Shown one piece after another: positions 50,195 to 59,197 of a stretch of 64,000 bases of DNA (the first letter of the stretch is position 1; each line of letters starts with the position of its first letter). The translations under genes and the position numbers were made by a program. The DNA is from CAIZGX01 sp044349305 (GTDB lineage Bacteria > Bacteroidota > Bacteroidia > Flavobacteriales_D > Sanyastnellaceae), in contig JBIKRF010000002.1 in NCBI GenBank assembly GCA_044349305.1, positions 1 through 64,000 of the forward strand, written 5' to 3'. A model generated the notes under the pieces. It was given only the letters and a program-made list of their open reading frames with translations. It did no database searches and was not told the DNA's origin.

Positions 50195-53100
50195 TTATTC
50201 TAGCACTGTGATATTTCCTTCTTCGAAATAAACCGCACCACCTTCACAAACCGTTCGCAAATAGTAAACAAAGACAGCCGGATCTACCTTCTCTCCCTTA
50301 TAGTAACCATTCCAGCCCATACTTTGATCCTGTGTCTCGAAAACCAACTCTCCCCATCGATTGAATACCTTGAAACTCAATTCTGAAATGTAATTTCCGC
50401 GCACGTATAGCCACTCGTTTGCTTGGTCTAAATTCGGAGTGAATGCATTTGGAACGTACACCGTTGGCCTTCCACAAATAAAGTCTACAACAGTCACTTT
50501 TACGCTGTCTTGTTGAACGCAGTCGCCATCGGATATAGTAACATTGAATGTCGTTGTAACTTCAACAAGTGCCGTTGGGTTGTGTATGTTCGGGTTGCTC
50601 AATCCAGTGTTGGGAGTCCAAACATAATTGTATCCGGAATTAATAGGCCCCGCATTCAATTGAACATCGGTCCCTTCCAAGACAATCGAAGGGGTTGCAG
50701 TTGCTGTTATGGAAGAAGCATTCAAAGCACTCACTGCAATTTGAACAGTATCTTGAGCGAAGCATCCACTAGGCGTTGCTGCAGATACGGAGACTTCTGT
50801 TCCCGCTGTAATAATGAATTCAACCGATGAAGTGCCTTGTCCACTTAGCAGCTGTGCATTCGACTGCCACTGGTAATTAAACGTTGGATCAGGATTCAAC
50901 ACAGACAGGGAAACCGTATCGCCATAACACGTCGTGAAATCGCCTTGAATGGCGGCCTGATCTCCTACCATAAATACTGAAACACTGTCTTCAAGTGTAC
51001 AACCTTGACTGGTCAATTCGGCGAAATACGTTTGCATTCCGTTTACAAAAACGTTGATTGATAAATCTTGCGTATTAGAATTTAATGGATTTGAAAAATC
51101 CGAAGATGCGCTCCAAATCAAGCTTCCATTGGAAGGATTGATTGTGGCGTTGAGGTCTACGTTATCTGGAACACAAAGTGCCGTATCGTTTGGAAGTATT
51201 AATTCCAATTGCGGTACAACCACGTTCTGCGTGAGCGTATCTGTGCAAATGTCGTGCTGAACCAACAACTGATAAGTCGCACTGGCACTTCCTGTAAAGA
51301 TGGGAAGGGGTCCATTCACATCGCTTAGATTTCCATCGTTTGGGGTCCAGCTGTAAACCGCATTCGGATCTGAACTCACCTGTCCTATTTGAACAGGAAC
51401 ACCATTGCACACCGTAACATCTGCAAGCGTTTCAACAATTGGCGCAACAACAGTTATGGTTCGTGATATCGTATCAACGGCATTACAGGTTACAGGATTC
51501 TGAGCGGTCAACATAATTGTATAAGTCCCTGGCGCATTGAAGGTATGAATCACACTGTTTCCAAAAACCGTAGAATTATCGTCACTAAAATGCCATTGTA
51601 CCGAAGCCGCCAACGACGAAGTACTTACCAACTGAATGGTTGAACCTTCACACAACAAAGGCGGAGCATTGAAATTCGCTACAGTTAGTGGCAGCTGAAA
51701 ATCATATTTGAAAACACCGTTGTTGCAGCTGTTGTTGTTTATTGCAGAAACTGCATTCGAAGGAAAAATTGGAAAGTCGCTATTCCCGCCACATCCAGCA
51801 CACACGCTTTGATAAATAATTCCTTTTCGATCGAAACGACTTGTTCCTCCGTCTACGTGTTCGGCACTTATATTTCCACCGAAAAAAGAAGCGTAAGTCA
51901 CAGCGCTCGCATCGGCTTCCAAAACCAATAAATAAAAATCACTTCCGTCTGTGGTGGTTTGATATGCATCTGGAGTAGTGAGCAATCCTGTCGTAAATCC
52001 TGCTTCTGTGGTGGAGTATTCGTTCACTGCACCTCCCCATCCGCTGAGGTAAATCTTTCCACACACATCAACTAAAAATGCCGTTGGAGAAAGATTAGGC
52101 TCTCCACCACCCGTTCCGAATACGGTACTCCAAACAATCGACGATAAATCATTGGGAAATTTCGTGACGAGCATACCGCTGTTTGGCTGACTGAATGCGG
52201 CATTCACAACAAAGGTTGAGTTCGCAGCACGCGTTTGTCCGTATACAAAAACATCATCGACGTTATCCGTTTCAATAAAATACAATTGATCAAAAACGTT
52301 GCTTCCGAAAAAAGTTGAAGTTAGCAGCGACGTCCCTGAAGGATTCAATTTCGCTATCCATCCGTCGCTATTTCCACCATTAAAAACTTGTCCGTATCCA
52401 TTTCCAGCAAGAGGAAAATCAACTGATTGAGTTCCTCCACACACAAAGACATTCCCCGCATTATCTTCCGCCAAACTGAATCCGCTGTCGTCATCGCTTC
52501 CGCCTAAATACGTACTCCAATTCATTTGCGACAAATCACTTGAAAGTTGAAAGACGCAAGCATCTTGCAATCCGCCTAAGCTCGATTGATAAGCGTTGAC
52601 TGTTGGAAAATTGATTGAATAGGTTGAACTCGCAACATAGACGTTATCGTTTGCATCAAGATCTATTTCTCCGCGAAATTCATCGGCGTAATTGAACTTC
52701 AATCCTGCGGCAGTATTCACACCGTCGTTACCTGTTCCACCCACGAAGGTGGAAGCTTCAAGCGTGTTTCCATTCACATTCAATTTCGCAACTATGATAT
52801 CGCTACCGTTAACATATTGCACACCTACGCCGAATGGAGCGAAGTTCGCCCCACCGTTAAATGAGTTATCAAAGGCATTGGATGTAACCGGAAAATTCCC
52901 ACTTGAAGTCGTTCCTAAAACAATCAGTTCGTCATTGCTATTGCAGATAAGACTGTGCGGAAGATCATCATGAGCACCTCCAAGAAATGTACTCCATTGC
53001 ATGAACGTTCCGGACACATCGTATTTCGAAATGGCCATATCCGTTCCAGCCAAAGTTCCTTGTCCATCTCCTCCGCCCCAAGTTGTTTGATAGGCGCCGA

Positions 53101-53947
53101 TTGTCGTCGGATAGCCCTGTCCAAAAGCACTGCTTCCAGAAATTAAATTTCCTTGACTGTCATAAGTTGCGGTATACCCGAAGTTGTCGTCGAAGCTTCC
53201 GCTGTAGGAAGAAAAGATGAGCTCTGGATCAATAATCAAAGCATATCTCGGATTGTAATTTCCAACTCGAAAAGAAATTGTATTTCCGTTTTTCACAAAT
53301 GCGCAATCAACGCGCGTCTTCCATGGCGGATTGTTTCCCGCAGCCTCGCCTTCCATGGGAATCATTTGATAGGCAATTGGGATTTGCTCTACAATTTCAC
53401 CAAGAGCAGTTCGTACAATTAGTCTTCCATCTTCCACGCGAACATCATCTGTTCCTTCATACGACCATTGAATGTGCGCAGGCGAACTACCGCGCTGCAC
53501 TTCCCAATCGTACTTCATGAAGAAGTCGTTTTGATAAACGTGCAGATGAATGCCTGAATAAAAATTTTGATAACGAAATCCTTTCGCCTCACGGCAATCT
53601 CTTCCCCACTTCGACGGATCGTTTCCTAAAAAATAATTGTATCGTGTTTGTTGAAAGGCATCTGCTGTAACCTTTTCCGGATGCGCATTTCGAAACACTT
53701 GACGAAACACATGTCCGCGAATAACAGGCTCAAACTCCTTTCCTGCATGTGCTTTCGCAATTTCAGATAAATCGAAGAAGTGATGGGTGAAGGCGTTGTT
53801 CTCGAAAAAAGTTCTACCGTTTTCCGTTGCTGCACTATACTTCACCTGCGAAGGCCATTGACCTTTGTTCTCAATGAAATGAACTACCTGCGCCAGTCCG
53901 AGTTGAACCAACAGGCTTAGACATCCAATGAGTAAAATTTTGCGCAT
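50195..53947 (-). CDS. Giant T9SS type B cargo with SBBP and PKD domains
   Basis: 1250 residues. Signal peptide, then an N-terminal domain with HFIENKGQWPSQVKYSAATENGRTFF, then SBBP beta-propeller repeats (about 250-730: STFLGG, DIDLDANDNVYVASSTYS, WSTYLGGSDDDSGFSLAEDNAGNVFVCGGT), then several PKD or Ig-like domains (about 760-1160), and a gliding-motility-associated C-terminal domain (VYVPNAFTPNLDQANEWLYVRGN, FKVFNRWGELVFETQDQSMGWNGYYKGEKV). Type B domains use a PorP/SprF partner, found just downstream. Probably a surface adhesin. Confidence 0.9.
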   Translation of the reverse strand: MRKILLIGCLSLLVQLGLAQVVHFIENKGQWPSQVKYSAATENGRTFFENNAFTHHFFDLSEIAKAHAGKEFEPVIRGHVFRQVFRNAHPEKVTADAFQQTRYNYFLGNDPSKWGRDCREAKGFRYQNFYSGIHLHVYQNDFFMKYDWEVQRGSSPAHIQWSYEGTDDVRVEDGRLIVRTALGEIVEQIPIAYQMIPMEGEAAGNNPPWKTRVDCAFVKNGNTISFRVGNYNPRYALIIDPELIFSSYSGSFDDNFGYTATYDSQGNLISGSSAFGQGYPTTIGAYQTTWGGGDGQGTLAGTDMAISKYDVSGTFMQWSTFLGGAHDDLPHSLICNSNDELIVLGTTSSGNFPVTSNAFDNSFNGGANFAPFGVGVQYVNGSDIIVAKLNVNGNTLEASTFVGGTGNDGVNTAAGLKFNYADEFRGEIDLDANDNVYVASSTYSINFPTVNAYQSSLGGLQDACVFQLSSDLSQMNWSTYLGGSDDDSGFSLAEDNAGNVFVCGGTQSVDFPLAGNGYGQVFNGGNSDGWIAKLNPSGTSLLTSTFFGSNVFDQLYFIETDNVDDVFVYGQTRAANSTFVVNAAFSQPNSGMLVTKFPNDLSSIVWSTVFGTGGGEPNLSPTAFLVDVCGKIYLSGWGGAVNEYSTTEAGFTTGLLTTPDAYQTTTDGSDFYLLVLEADASAVTYASFFGGNISAEHVDGGTSRFDRKGIIYQSVCAGCGGNSDFPIFPSNAVSAINNNSCNNGVFKYDFQLPLTVANFNAPPLLCEGSTIQLVSTSSLAASVQWHFSDDNSTVFGNSVIHTFNAPGTYTIMLTAQNPVTCNAVDTISRTITVVAPIVETLADVTVCNGVPVQIGQVSSDPNAVYSWTPNDGNLSDVNGPLPIFTGSASATYQLLVQHDICTDTLTQNVVVPQLELILPNDTALCVPDNVDLNATINPSNGSLIWSASSDFSNPLNSNTQDLSINVFVNGMQTYFAELTSQGCTLEDSVSVFMVGDQAAIQGDFTTCYGDTVSLSVLNPDPTFNYQWQSNAQLLSGQGTSSVEFIITAGTEVSVSAATPSGCFAQDTVQIAVSALNASSITATATPSIVLEGTDVQLNAGPINSGYNYVWTPNTGLSNPNIHNPTALVEVTTTFNVTISDGDCVQQDSVKVTVVDFICGRPTVYVPNAFTPNLDQANEWLYVRGNYISELSFKVFNRWGELVFETQDQSMGWNGYYKGEKVDPAVFVYYLRTVCEGGAVYFEEGNITVLE

Positions 53948-54037
53948 TGAACGAATTTAAGGAATTCGCAGACATTCTACTCACAATTTCCAAATAGAAA
54001 AAAAACAAAACATTAAAGGCCTATTGCTAATCTAAAA
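53948..54037. other. Gap between the type B cargo and the TonB receptor gene
   Basis: Short, AT-rich gap with no recognisable promoter or hairpin beyond a weak AT-rich stretch. Confidence 0.3.
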
Positions 54038-56404
54038 TCAGAACTGAACCTTGTAAACAACATTAGGAAAAAAACCAAGCTGATTAGTTGTGCTTATACT
54101 TTGCGTGCGGTTATCATAACTCTGCGAAAAAACGTTTTTATGATTTGTCACATTCTGTAAATCCAGAGAAATCGATTGTGACAGTTTTCTGGTATTGCTG
54201 TTCATTGTAAATCCCATTTTAAAATCGAGTCGATAATAATTTGAATAATAACTATCATAGGCTTCACTTGACAAAACCTCTCTATTCAACAAATTCGAAG
54301 CATCCAAATCTATTGATGTAAAGGCTCGTCCCCCCGCGTTTGTGAATTTACAATCCACCGCAAACTTGTTGTGTCCATTCTTTCCAACAGTCCATTCCTT
54401 TCCTGCTAAAAAATTAAAAACATAGCGGCCATTGAAAGCAGTGTTTCTCTGAACTCCATCACTGCCAACATAAACAGACTTATAAATCGAAGAGGTACAT
54501 AATGCATAAAATCCCTTGCTGAAAAATTTCTCTACAGTCAATTCCACACCGTAATTTTCCCCTGTACCCGCATTTACAAGACTATCTTGTAAATCAGCCT
54601 TAAACGTCGACCCTGTATTCAACATAGAATAACTGCTACTGTATGTATTCACTGGGACATTGAAAATTGACTGGTAATAGGCTTCTGCCTTCACACGCCA
54701 ATTCGTTAAGGGCTGAATATTGTATCCAACTACAAAATGATGACTCTTCGTGAAATCTAAATCTTTATTCGAATAGTTGACATTCCCTAAGGCATCTGTC
54801 GACTGAAGAAAATAAACATTGATCGGCTGCATCTGGGCGTGCAGACCATAACCCAAATTCAAGGAACTCTTCTTCGAAATATTGAAGACCATGCCTAGTC
54901 GAGGTTCAACAGATCTCGAACTATTCAGAAAGAACATTTGAGCGTGTACTCCAGCGTTAATCGTTATTTTCTCTGTTGGATTGAACTTCAAATGTGCGAA
55001 AGCTTGAGTAAGGCTCGTATTGCTGTTATAATCCCAAATCTGATCGAAACTATCTTCTATTCGGTTTTTTGTTTTATAAAAGAGATCTAGCGAAATAAAT
55101 TCCTGTTGAACTCCAACTTTCAAGAACACTTTAGAATTCACTTTTAAGTGATAAGCTGAACTAAAATTCAGTGACTTCTTCGCAACATTGTTTACCTCCT
55201 TAATAAAAGTTTCATTCGTTGGAAAGTTGAAATCATATCCTGTTTGATCGGTACTCCCGTAGTTCAAACCTACGAGCGATGTTATATATGATTTTCTATT
55301 TAGTTGTTTGAAGTGATTGATTCCCAGTATACCAATCTCACTTCCAAAATCAACCTGATTCCCGTTACCATACAATGTGTTTTGACTTCCTCCACCAATT
55401 TCAATTGTGCTTTTTGCAAGAATACCGAACAATGAAAATTTACCCACCTTCGTTGTTGACCCATTTATCTTGAACGACAAATCTTGATAGGTCGGAGTAG
55501 CGGAAGTGCCGATATTCACGCCAAGGTTTTGAGCCATACCCGCCAGAGAGTAGCGGTAACCTATTAGATAAGAGGCATTGCTATTCTTACTGAATGGTCC
55601 TTCCGTAGTTGCTTCAATTCCAGTAACAACGCCTACTTGAAAAGTAGTTTCTCTTTTCTTGTTATTTCCATTTCGAAATCCAATGTCAAATACTCCTGAA
55701 GTGGCGTTTCCGTATTCTGCTGGAAAAGCAGAAGTGAAAAAATCTGAATTTTTTAGAAGGTTTGTATTTAGAGCGCTCACTGCACCTCCTGTTGTTCCAA
55801 CAGAAGCGAAATGATTTGGGTTGGTTACGTTCATTCCGTCTATTCGCCAAAGCACTCCCACAGGAGAATTTCCTCGAATCACGATATCATTGCGACTATC
55901 GTCTGGCGTGCTTACACCGGCCAAGTTTGCTACCAACCGAGCTACATCGCTTCTTCCGCCTGCGAAACGATTTACCTCCTCCATTGAAAATGTTCGAGCG
56001 CTAACAGATGACAAATTATTAAGCGTGCCACTTTTGTTGTTTGACTGAATTACAACTTCTCCAATTGGATTGTAAACTTCAGTCATTTCTATTTCTAAAA
56101 CAACTTCCTTTCCAGAATTTACAACTATGTTAGGCATTTGAAGATCGCCATATCCTATAAATGAACATTTCAAATAATAACGACCTGGAGCAACATTCCG
56201 TATGGAAAAATTCCCTAGAGAGTCCGACACATGATAGAAAGTAGAAGAATCAAGTTGAACCAAAACACCTGTAATTGGAAAGCGTGAAAACTTATCTACA
56301 ACCGTTCCGCGAATGGTTTGGTGATTGGATTGGGCCTGAGAAAAATATGCTGAAAAGCAAAAAGAGATAATTAGAAAAAAATTCTTCAAGATTGATTGTT
56401 TCAA
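54038..56404 (-). CDS. TonB-dependent receptor with CarboxypepD-like N-domain
   Basis: 788 residues. Signal peptide to about 24 (SQAQS), CarboxypepD_reg-like domain (about 28-115: IRGTVVDKFSRFPITGVLVQLDSS, IRNVAPGRYYLKCSFIGYGD), plug (about 130-240: SARTFSMEEVNRFAGGRSDVARLVANLAGVSTPDDSRNDIVIRGNSPVGVLWRIDGM), then a beta-barrel ending in a Phe (VVYKVQF). It imports a siderophore, vitamin or peptide across the outer membrane using TonB. No SusD partner, so it is not a SusC. Substrate unknown. Confidence 0.92.
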   Translation of the reverse strand: MKQSILKNFFLIISFCFSAYFSQAQSNHQTIRGTVVDKFSRFPITGVLVQLDSSTFYHVSDSLGNFSIRNVAPGRYYLKCSFIGYGDLQMPNIVVNSGKEVVLEIEMTEVYNPIGEVVIQSNNKSGTLNNLSSVSARTFSMEEVNRFAGGRSDVARLVANLAGVSTPDDSRNDIVIRGNSPVGVLWRIDGMNVTNPNHFASVGTTGGAVSALNTNLLKNSDFFTSAFPAEYGNATSGVFDIGFRNGNNKKRETTFQVGVVTGIEATTEGPFSKNSNASYLIGYRYSLAGMAQNLGVNIGTSATPTYQDLSFKINGSTTKVGKFSLFGILAKSTIEIGGGSQNTLYGNGNQVDFGSEIGILGINHFKQLNRKSYITSLVGLNYGSTDQTGYDFNFPTNETFIKEVNNVAKKSLNFSSAYHLKVNSKVFLKVGVQQEFISLDLFYKTKNRIEDSFDQIWDYNSNTSLTQAFAHLKFNPTEKITINAGVHAQMFFLNSSRSVEPRLGMVFNISKKSSLNLGYGLHAQMQPINVYFLQSTDALGNVNYSNKDLDFTKSHHFVVGYNIQPLTNWRVKAEAYYQSIFNVPVNTYSSSYSMLNTGSTFKADLQDSLVNAGTGENYGVELTVEKFFSKGFYALCTSSIYKSVYVGSDGVQRNTAFNGRYVFNFLAGKEWTVGKNGHNKFAVDCKFTNAGGRAFTSIDLDASNLLNREVLSSEAYDSYYSNYYRLDFKMGFTMNSNTRKLSQSISLDLQNVTNHKNVFSQSYDNRTQSISTTNQLGFFPNVVYKVQF

Positions 56405-56448
56405 TCTATGAAATCAAAAATCGCAAAAGGTTTAAATGCAGAAATAAA

Positions 56449-56937
56449 TTAAGACTTCAACTTCGCTTGTAGAGCAAGCATCTCAACCAATGCTTGCGCG
56501 CAGTCGACACCTTTGTTTCCAAGAACACCTCCGCTGCGAGCACGGCTTTGTTCAATGTTGTCATCGGTAAGAACACCGAACACCACAGGCTTGCCTGAAT
56601 GCAATCCAATGTCTTGAATGCCTTGAGCTGTCGCCATTGACACGTATTCAAAATGAGGGGTTTCTCCGCGAATAATGCAACCCAATGCGATAACACCGGT
56701 CACTCCTGGCTTTTCAGTAGCCCATTTCGCACCAAGAGGTAATTCAAAACTTCCAGGAACATATTCTTTTTCAATCTGAGACTCTTGAAAACCAAGACGG
56801 AGCAATGTTTCCAATGCTCCGTTGTATAAATTCTCTGTAATGTCTTCGTTCCAGCGAGAAACCAAAATAACTACGCGGTGATTTTGAATCTCAGGAAGAA
56901 CAATTGCTCTTTCTTCAGAAAGATTGACTGTTGCCAT
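56449..56937 (-). CDS. ribH: 6,7-dimethyl-8-ribityllumazine synthase
   Basis: 162 residues. Motifs: VVILVSRWNEDITENLYNGALETL, the substrate loop EYVPGSFELPLGAKW, VIALGCIIRGETPHFEYVSMATAQGIQDI with the catalytic His, and VFGVLTDDNIEQSRARSG. Joins ribityl-uracil and a dihydroxybutanone phosphate in the penultimate step of riboflavin synthesis. Its start overlaps the previous gene's stop by TAATG. Confidence 0.96.
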   Translation of the reverse strand: MATVNLSEERAIVLPEIQNHRVVILVSRWNEDITENLYNGALETLLRLGFQESQIEKEYVPGSFELPLGAKWATEKPGVTGVIALGCIIRGETPHFEYVSMATAQGIQDIGLHSGKPVVFGVLTDDNIEQSRARSGGVLGNKGVDCAQALVEMLALQAKLKS

Positions 56938-57635
56938 TATCCTTGCGCTTTCAAGTAGTTCAACATCTTGTCTGCTTCAACATAAGTTGCAGAACGATTG
57001 TCGATACCCTCCATCGCTTTCTCTAAAGTTTCTTTCGCTTTGTCTTTATTTCCTTGCTCAATGTAAACACGAGCGGCCTTCAACAAATATTCTCCAGCCA
57101 ATGCATCACGTGTTCCGTTTGATTTCGATTGTGCTGCTGCTTTCTCGAAGTATTTCACAGCTTCGTCTAACTGACCCAACTCTACATTCATGTCGCCAAT
57201 GTTCCCAAGAACATAAACTGAAACCGCTTGGTCGTCTACGTTCACTTCTTTGAAATGAGCCAATGCATTTCCGAAATCTCCTTTCGTGCGGAAACAAATT
57301 GCAGCACCGTAGTGAGCAAGCTCTGCAGCATCGGTTCCTTCGTAGTTATCAATAACACTTTGGAATCCTGGAGCATCTTCATGACCATTCAAAGCCCAAT
57401 CAACACTGTCGATTGACAAATAATATTGTGCCTTCCACAAAGCGTTTGCTGCTTCACGCTCGCGAGGTTGAGCAATTGTTGCATCGTAAGCGAAGTATCC
57501 GCCAACTCCAACAACCAAAGCAATACCTACAGCCATCAATGGCTTTCTGTATTTTTCGAAAAAGTTTGAAGTCGTGTTAGAAGCATGCGCTTCGTTGTTG
57601 CTAACTTCTTGGTCTGCGATGTTTTTATTTGACAT
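56937..57635 (-). CDS. YfgM-like TPR membrane protein
   Basis: 232 residues. One membrane helix (about 32-50), then TPR units in the soluble C-terminal part (AELAHYGAAICFRTKGDFGNALAHFKEV, NIGDMNVELGQLDEAVKYFEKAA, LLKAARVYIEQGNKDKAKETLEKAM). Resembles E. coli YfgM, an inner-membrane partner of SecYEG and the chaperone PpiD. Function here is inferred only. TAATG coupling with ribH. Confidence 0.8.
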   Translation of the reverse strand: MSNKNIADQEVSNNEAHASNTTSNFFEKYRKPLMAVGIALVVGVGGYFAYDATIAQPREREAANALWKAQYYLSIDSVDWALNGHEDAPGFQSVIDNYEGTDAAELAHYGAAICFRTKGDFGNALAHFKEVNVDDQAVSVYVLGNIGDMNVELGQLDEAVKYFEKAAAQSKSNGTRDALAGEYLLKAARVYIEQGNKDKAKETLEKAMEGIDNRSATYVEADKMLNYLKAQG

Positions 57636-57694
57636 GTGCGTAATTTGAGGTGCGAATATACTAAATTCCGAATAATTTTGACACTTCTAATTGT

Positions 57695-58822
57695 ATGTCA
57701 AGAATTACCCTGCATAAACTTCAGCTGTTTCAGTTTAAGAACTACGACGCTTTCGAGGCCCACTTTGGCCCTCGAGTGAATTGTTTATTGGGAAAAAATG
57801 GGATTGGAAAGACTAATATTCTTGATGCGATTTACAGCCTGAGCTTCTGCAAAAGCTATTTTTCGCATGCCGACAGCTTTTCCATTCAAGATGGAAAAGA
57901 GCAAGGGGCGGCTAATGGCGAGTATGAGATTGAAAATGAATCGACGAAAATTTCATACGCCCTCTTCCGAGATAAAAAGAAGCAGGTAAGTAAAAATGGA
58001 AAGACATACGATCGTTTGTCGGAACACATCGGTGTTCTTCCGTTGGTTATGGTTACTCCAAACGACATTGACCTGATTCGCGAAGCGAGCGATGTTCGAC
58101 GCCGATGGCTCGACCAGACCTTGTCTCAGACTTCTTCAGAATATCTTCGATTGCTGATTCAGTTCAACCATATTATCGACCAACGAAACGCGATCCTGAA
58201 AAACAACCGTTACGGAAAGTCAGAACTGGCTGAAATTATTTCCATATACAACGAACAACTGAATTACAGCGGTACGCAGATTTTCTTGGCTCGAAAGAGT
58301 TTTTTCGAAAGCTTCGCTCCTGTGTTCGAATCGATTTACAACGAAATTGCTCAAGCTGAAGAGTTACCCGTTTTGCGCTATGAATCTGAAGTAAACGAAG
58401 AAAATTATTTATCTCTGTTGGAAGGAAGCCTCGAACGTGACATCTACGCAGAGCGCACCACCAAAGGAATTCAGAAAGACGACATCGTTTTCGAATTGCA
58501 AGGAAAAATGCTAAAAAAGTTCGCCTCTCAAGGTCAGCAAAAAACTTTCCTGCTAGCCCTTAAATTGGCTCAGTTGGAATATACCAAGGGTCTACTCAAT
58601 AAATCGCCTTTGCTTATTCTCGACGACATTTCAGAGAAGCTCGATGACAATCGTTTGCGCTCCTTGCTGCGTTGGTTGAATGAAAATACGCAGTCGCAAA
58701 TTTTCCTTTCAGATACTGACTTAGAAAAAACTCCTCGATTGCTAGCTGAGGTTGAAATGGAATTCGAAACCATTTCCCTTCAAAACAATTTCATCCTTCC
58801 TGAAGAAACCCACCAACCATGA
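57695..58822 (+). CDS. recF: DNA replication and repair protein RecF
   Basis: 375 residues. Walker A LGKNGIGKTNIL (about 33-43), the ABC-type signature FASQGQQKTFLLALKLAQ and Walker B PLLILDDISEKLDD near the C-terminus. RecF with RecO and RecR loads RecA at gaps. A TAATTTTG element (57673-57680, TAnnTTTG) lies 14 bp before the ATG. It overlaps the DUF721 gene by 4 bp, a common recF neighbour in Bacteroidota. Confidence 0.95.
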   Translation: MSRITLHKLQLFQFKNYDAFEAHFGPRVNCLLGKNGIGKTNILDAIYSLSFCKSYFSHADSFSIQDGKEQGAANGEYEIENESTKISYALFRDKKKQVSKNGKTYDRLSEHIGVLPLVMVTPNDIDLIREASDVRRRWLDQTLSQTSSEYLRLLIQFNHIIDQRNAILKNNRYGKSELAEIISIYNEQLNYSGTQIFLARKSFFESFAPVFESIYNEIAQAEELPVLRYESEVNEENYLSLLEGSLERDIYAERTTKGIQKDDIVFELQGKMLKKFASQGQQKTFLLALKLAQLEYTKGLLNKSPLLILDDISEKLDDNRLRSLLRWLNENTQSQIFLSDTDLEKTPRLLAEVEMEFETISLQNNFILPEETHQP

Positions 58823-59109
58823 GCACAAGAAATGAATTTTCCTTGAAAGACGCCATTGGCGAGTGGATCAAAAGATCTCCCCTACAACGCAAATTAAATG
58901 AGCTTCAGATTATTGAAGCCTATGAAAAAGCCGTTGGCCCAATTCTATACAAAAAGACCAAGCAAATAACGATTAAGGGAAATCAACTTCATTTGCATTT
59001 CGAATCAGCACCTCTTCGTGCTGAGCTATTTCAGTCAAGATCTGATTTACTGAAGGCCATCAACGATCAATTCAGCGAGCCTCCGATTTTAGAAATCGTC
59101 TTTTCCTGA
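58819..59109 (+). CDS. DUF721 protein
   Basis: 96 residues: LKDAIGEWIKRSPLQRKLNELQIIEAYEKAVGPILYKKTKQITIKGNQLHLHFESAPLRAELFQSRSDLLKAIN matches the DUF721 family, which lies beside dnaA/recF or secA in many bacteria. It is a small RNA- or DNA-binding-like fold of unknown role. ATGA overlap with recF indicates coupling. Confidence 0.9.
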   Translation: MSTRNEFSLKDAIGEWIKRSPLQRKLNELQIIEAYEKAVGPILYKKTKQITIKGNQLHLHFESAPLRAELFQSRSDLLKAINDQFSEPPILEIVFS

Positions 59110-59148
59110 CAAATCGCAGATTTTCCAACATTCCTTCAATTATTTTTT

Positions 59149-59178
59149 TTTGCTTAACGCGAATGAAATGTATCTTTC
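59149..59178 (+). promoter_or_regulatory. Promoter of the pentaheme cytochrome gene
   Basis: TTTG at 59149-59152, 18 bp, then TATCTTTC (59171-59178), one base from TAnnTTTG. It favours the start at 59198 over the earlier in-frame ones, which lie upstream of or inside it. Confidence 0.5.
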
Positions 59179-59197
59179 GCCTACAGAAAAAAAACGT

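Noticed and set aside
54038..56404. SusC-type transporter
   Set aside because: No SusD gene follows; the protein has only a CarboxypepD-like domain, plug and barrel, so a general TonB receptor is the safer call.
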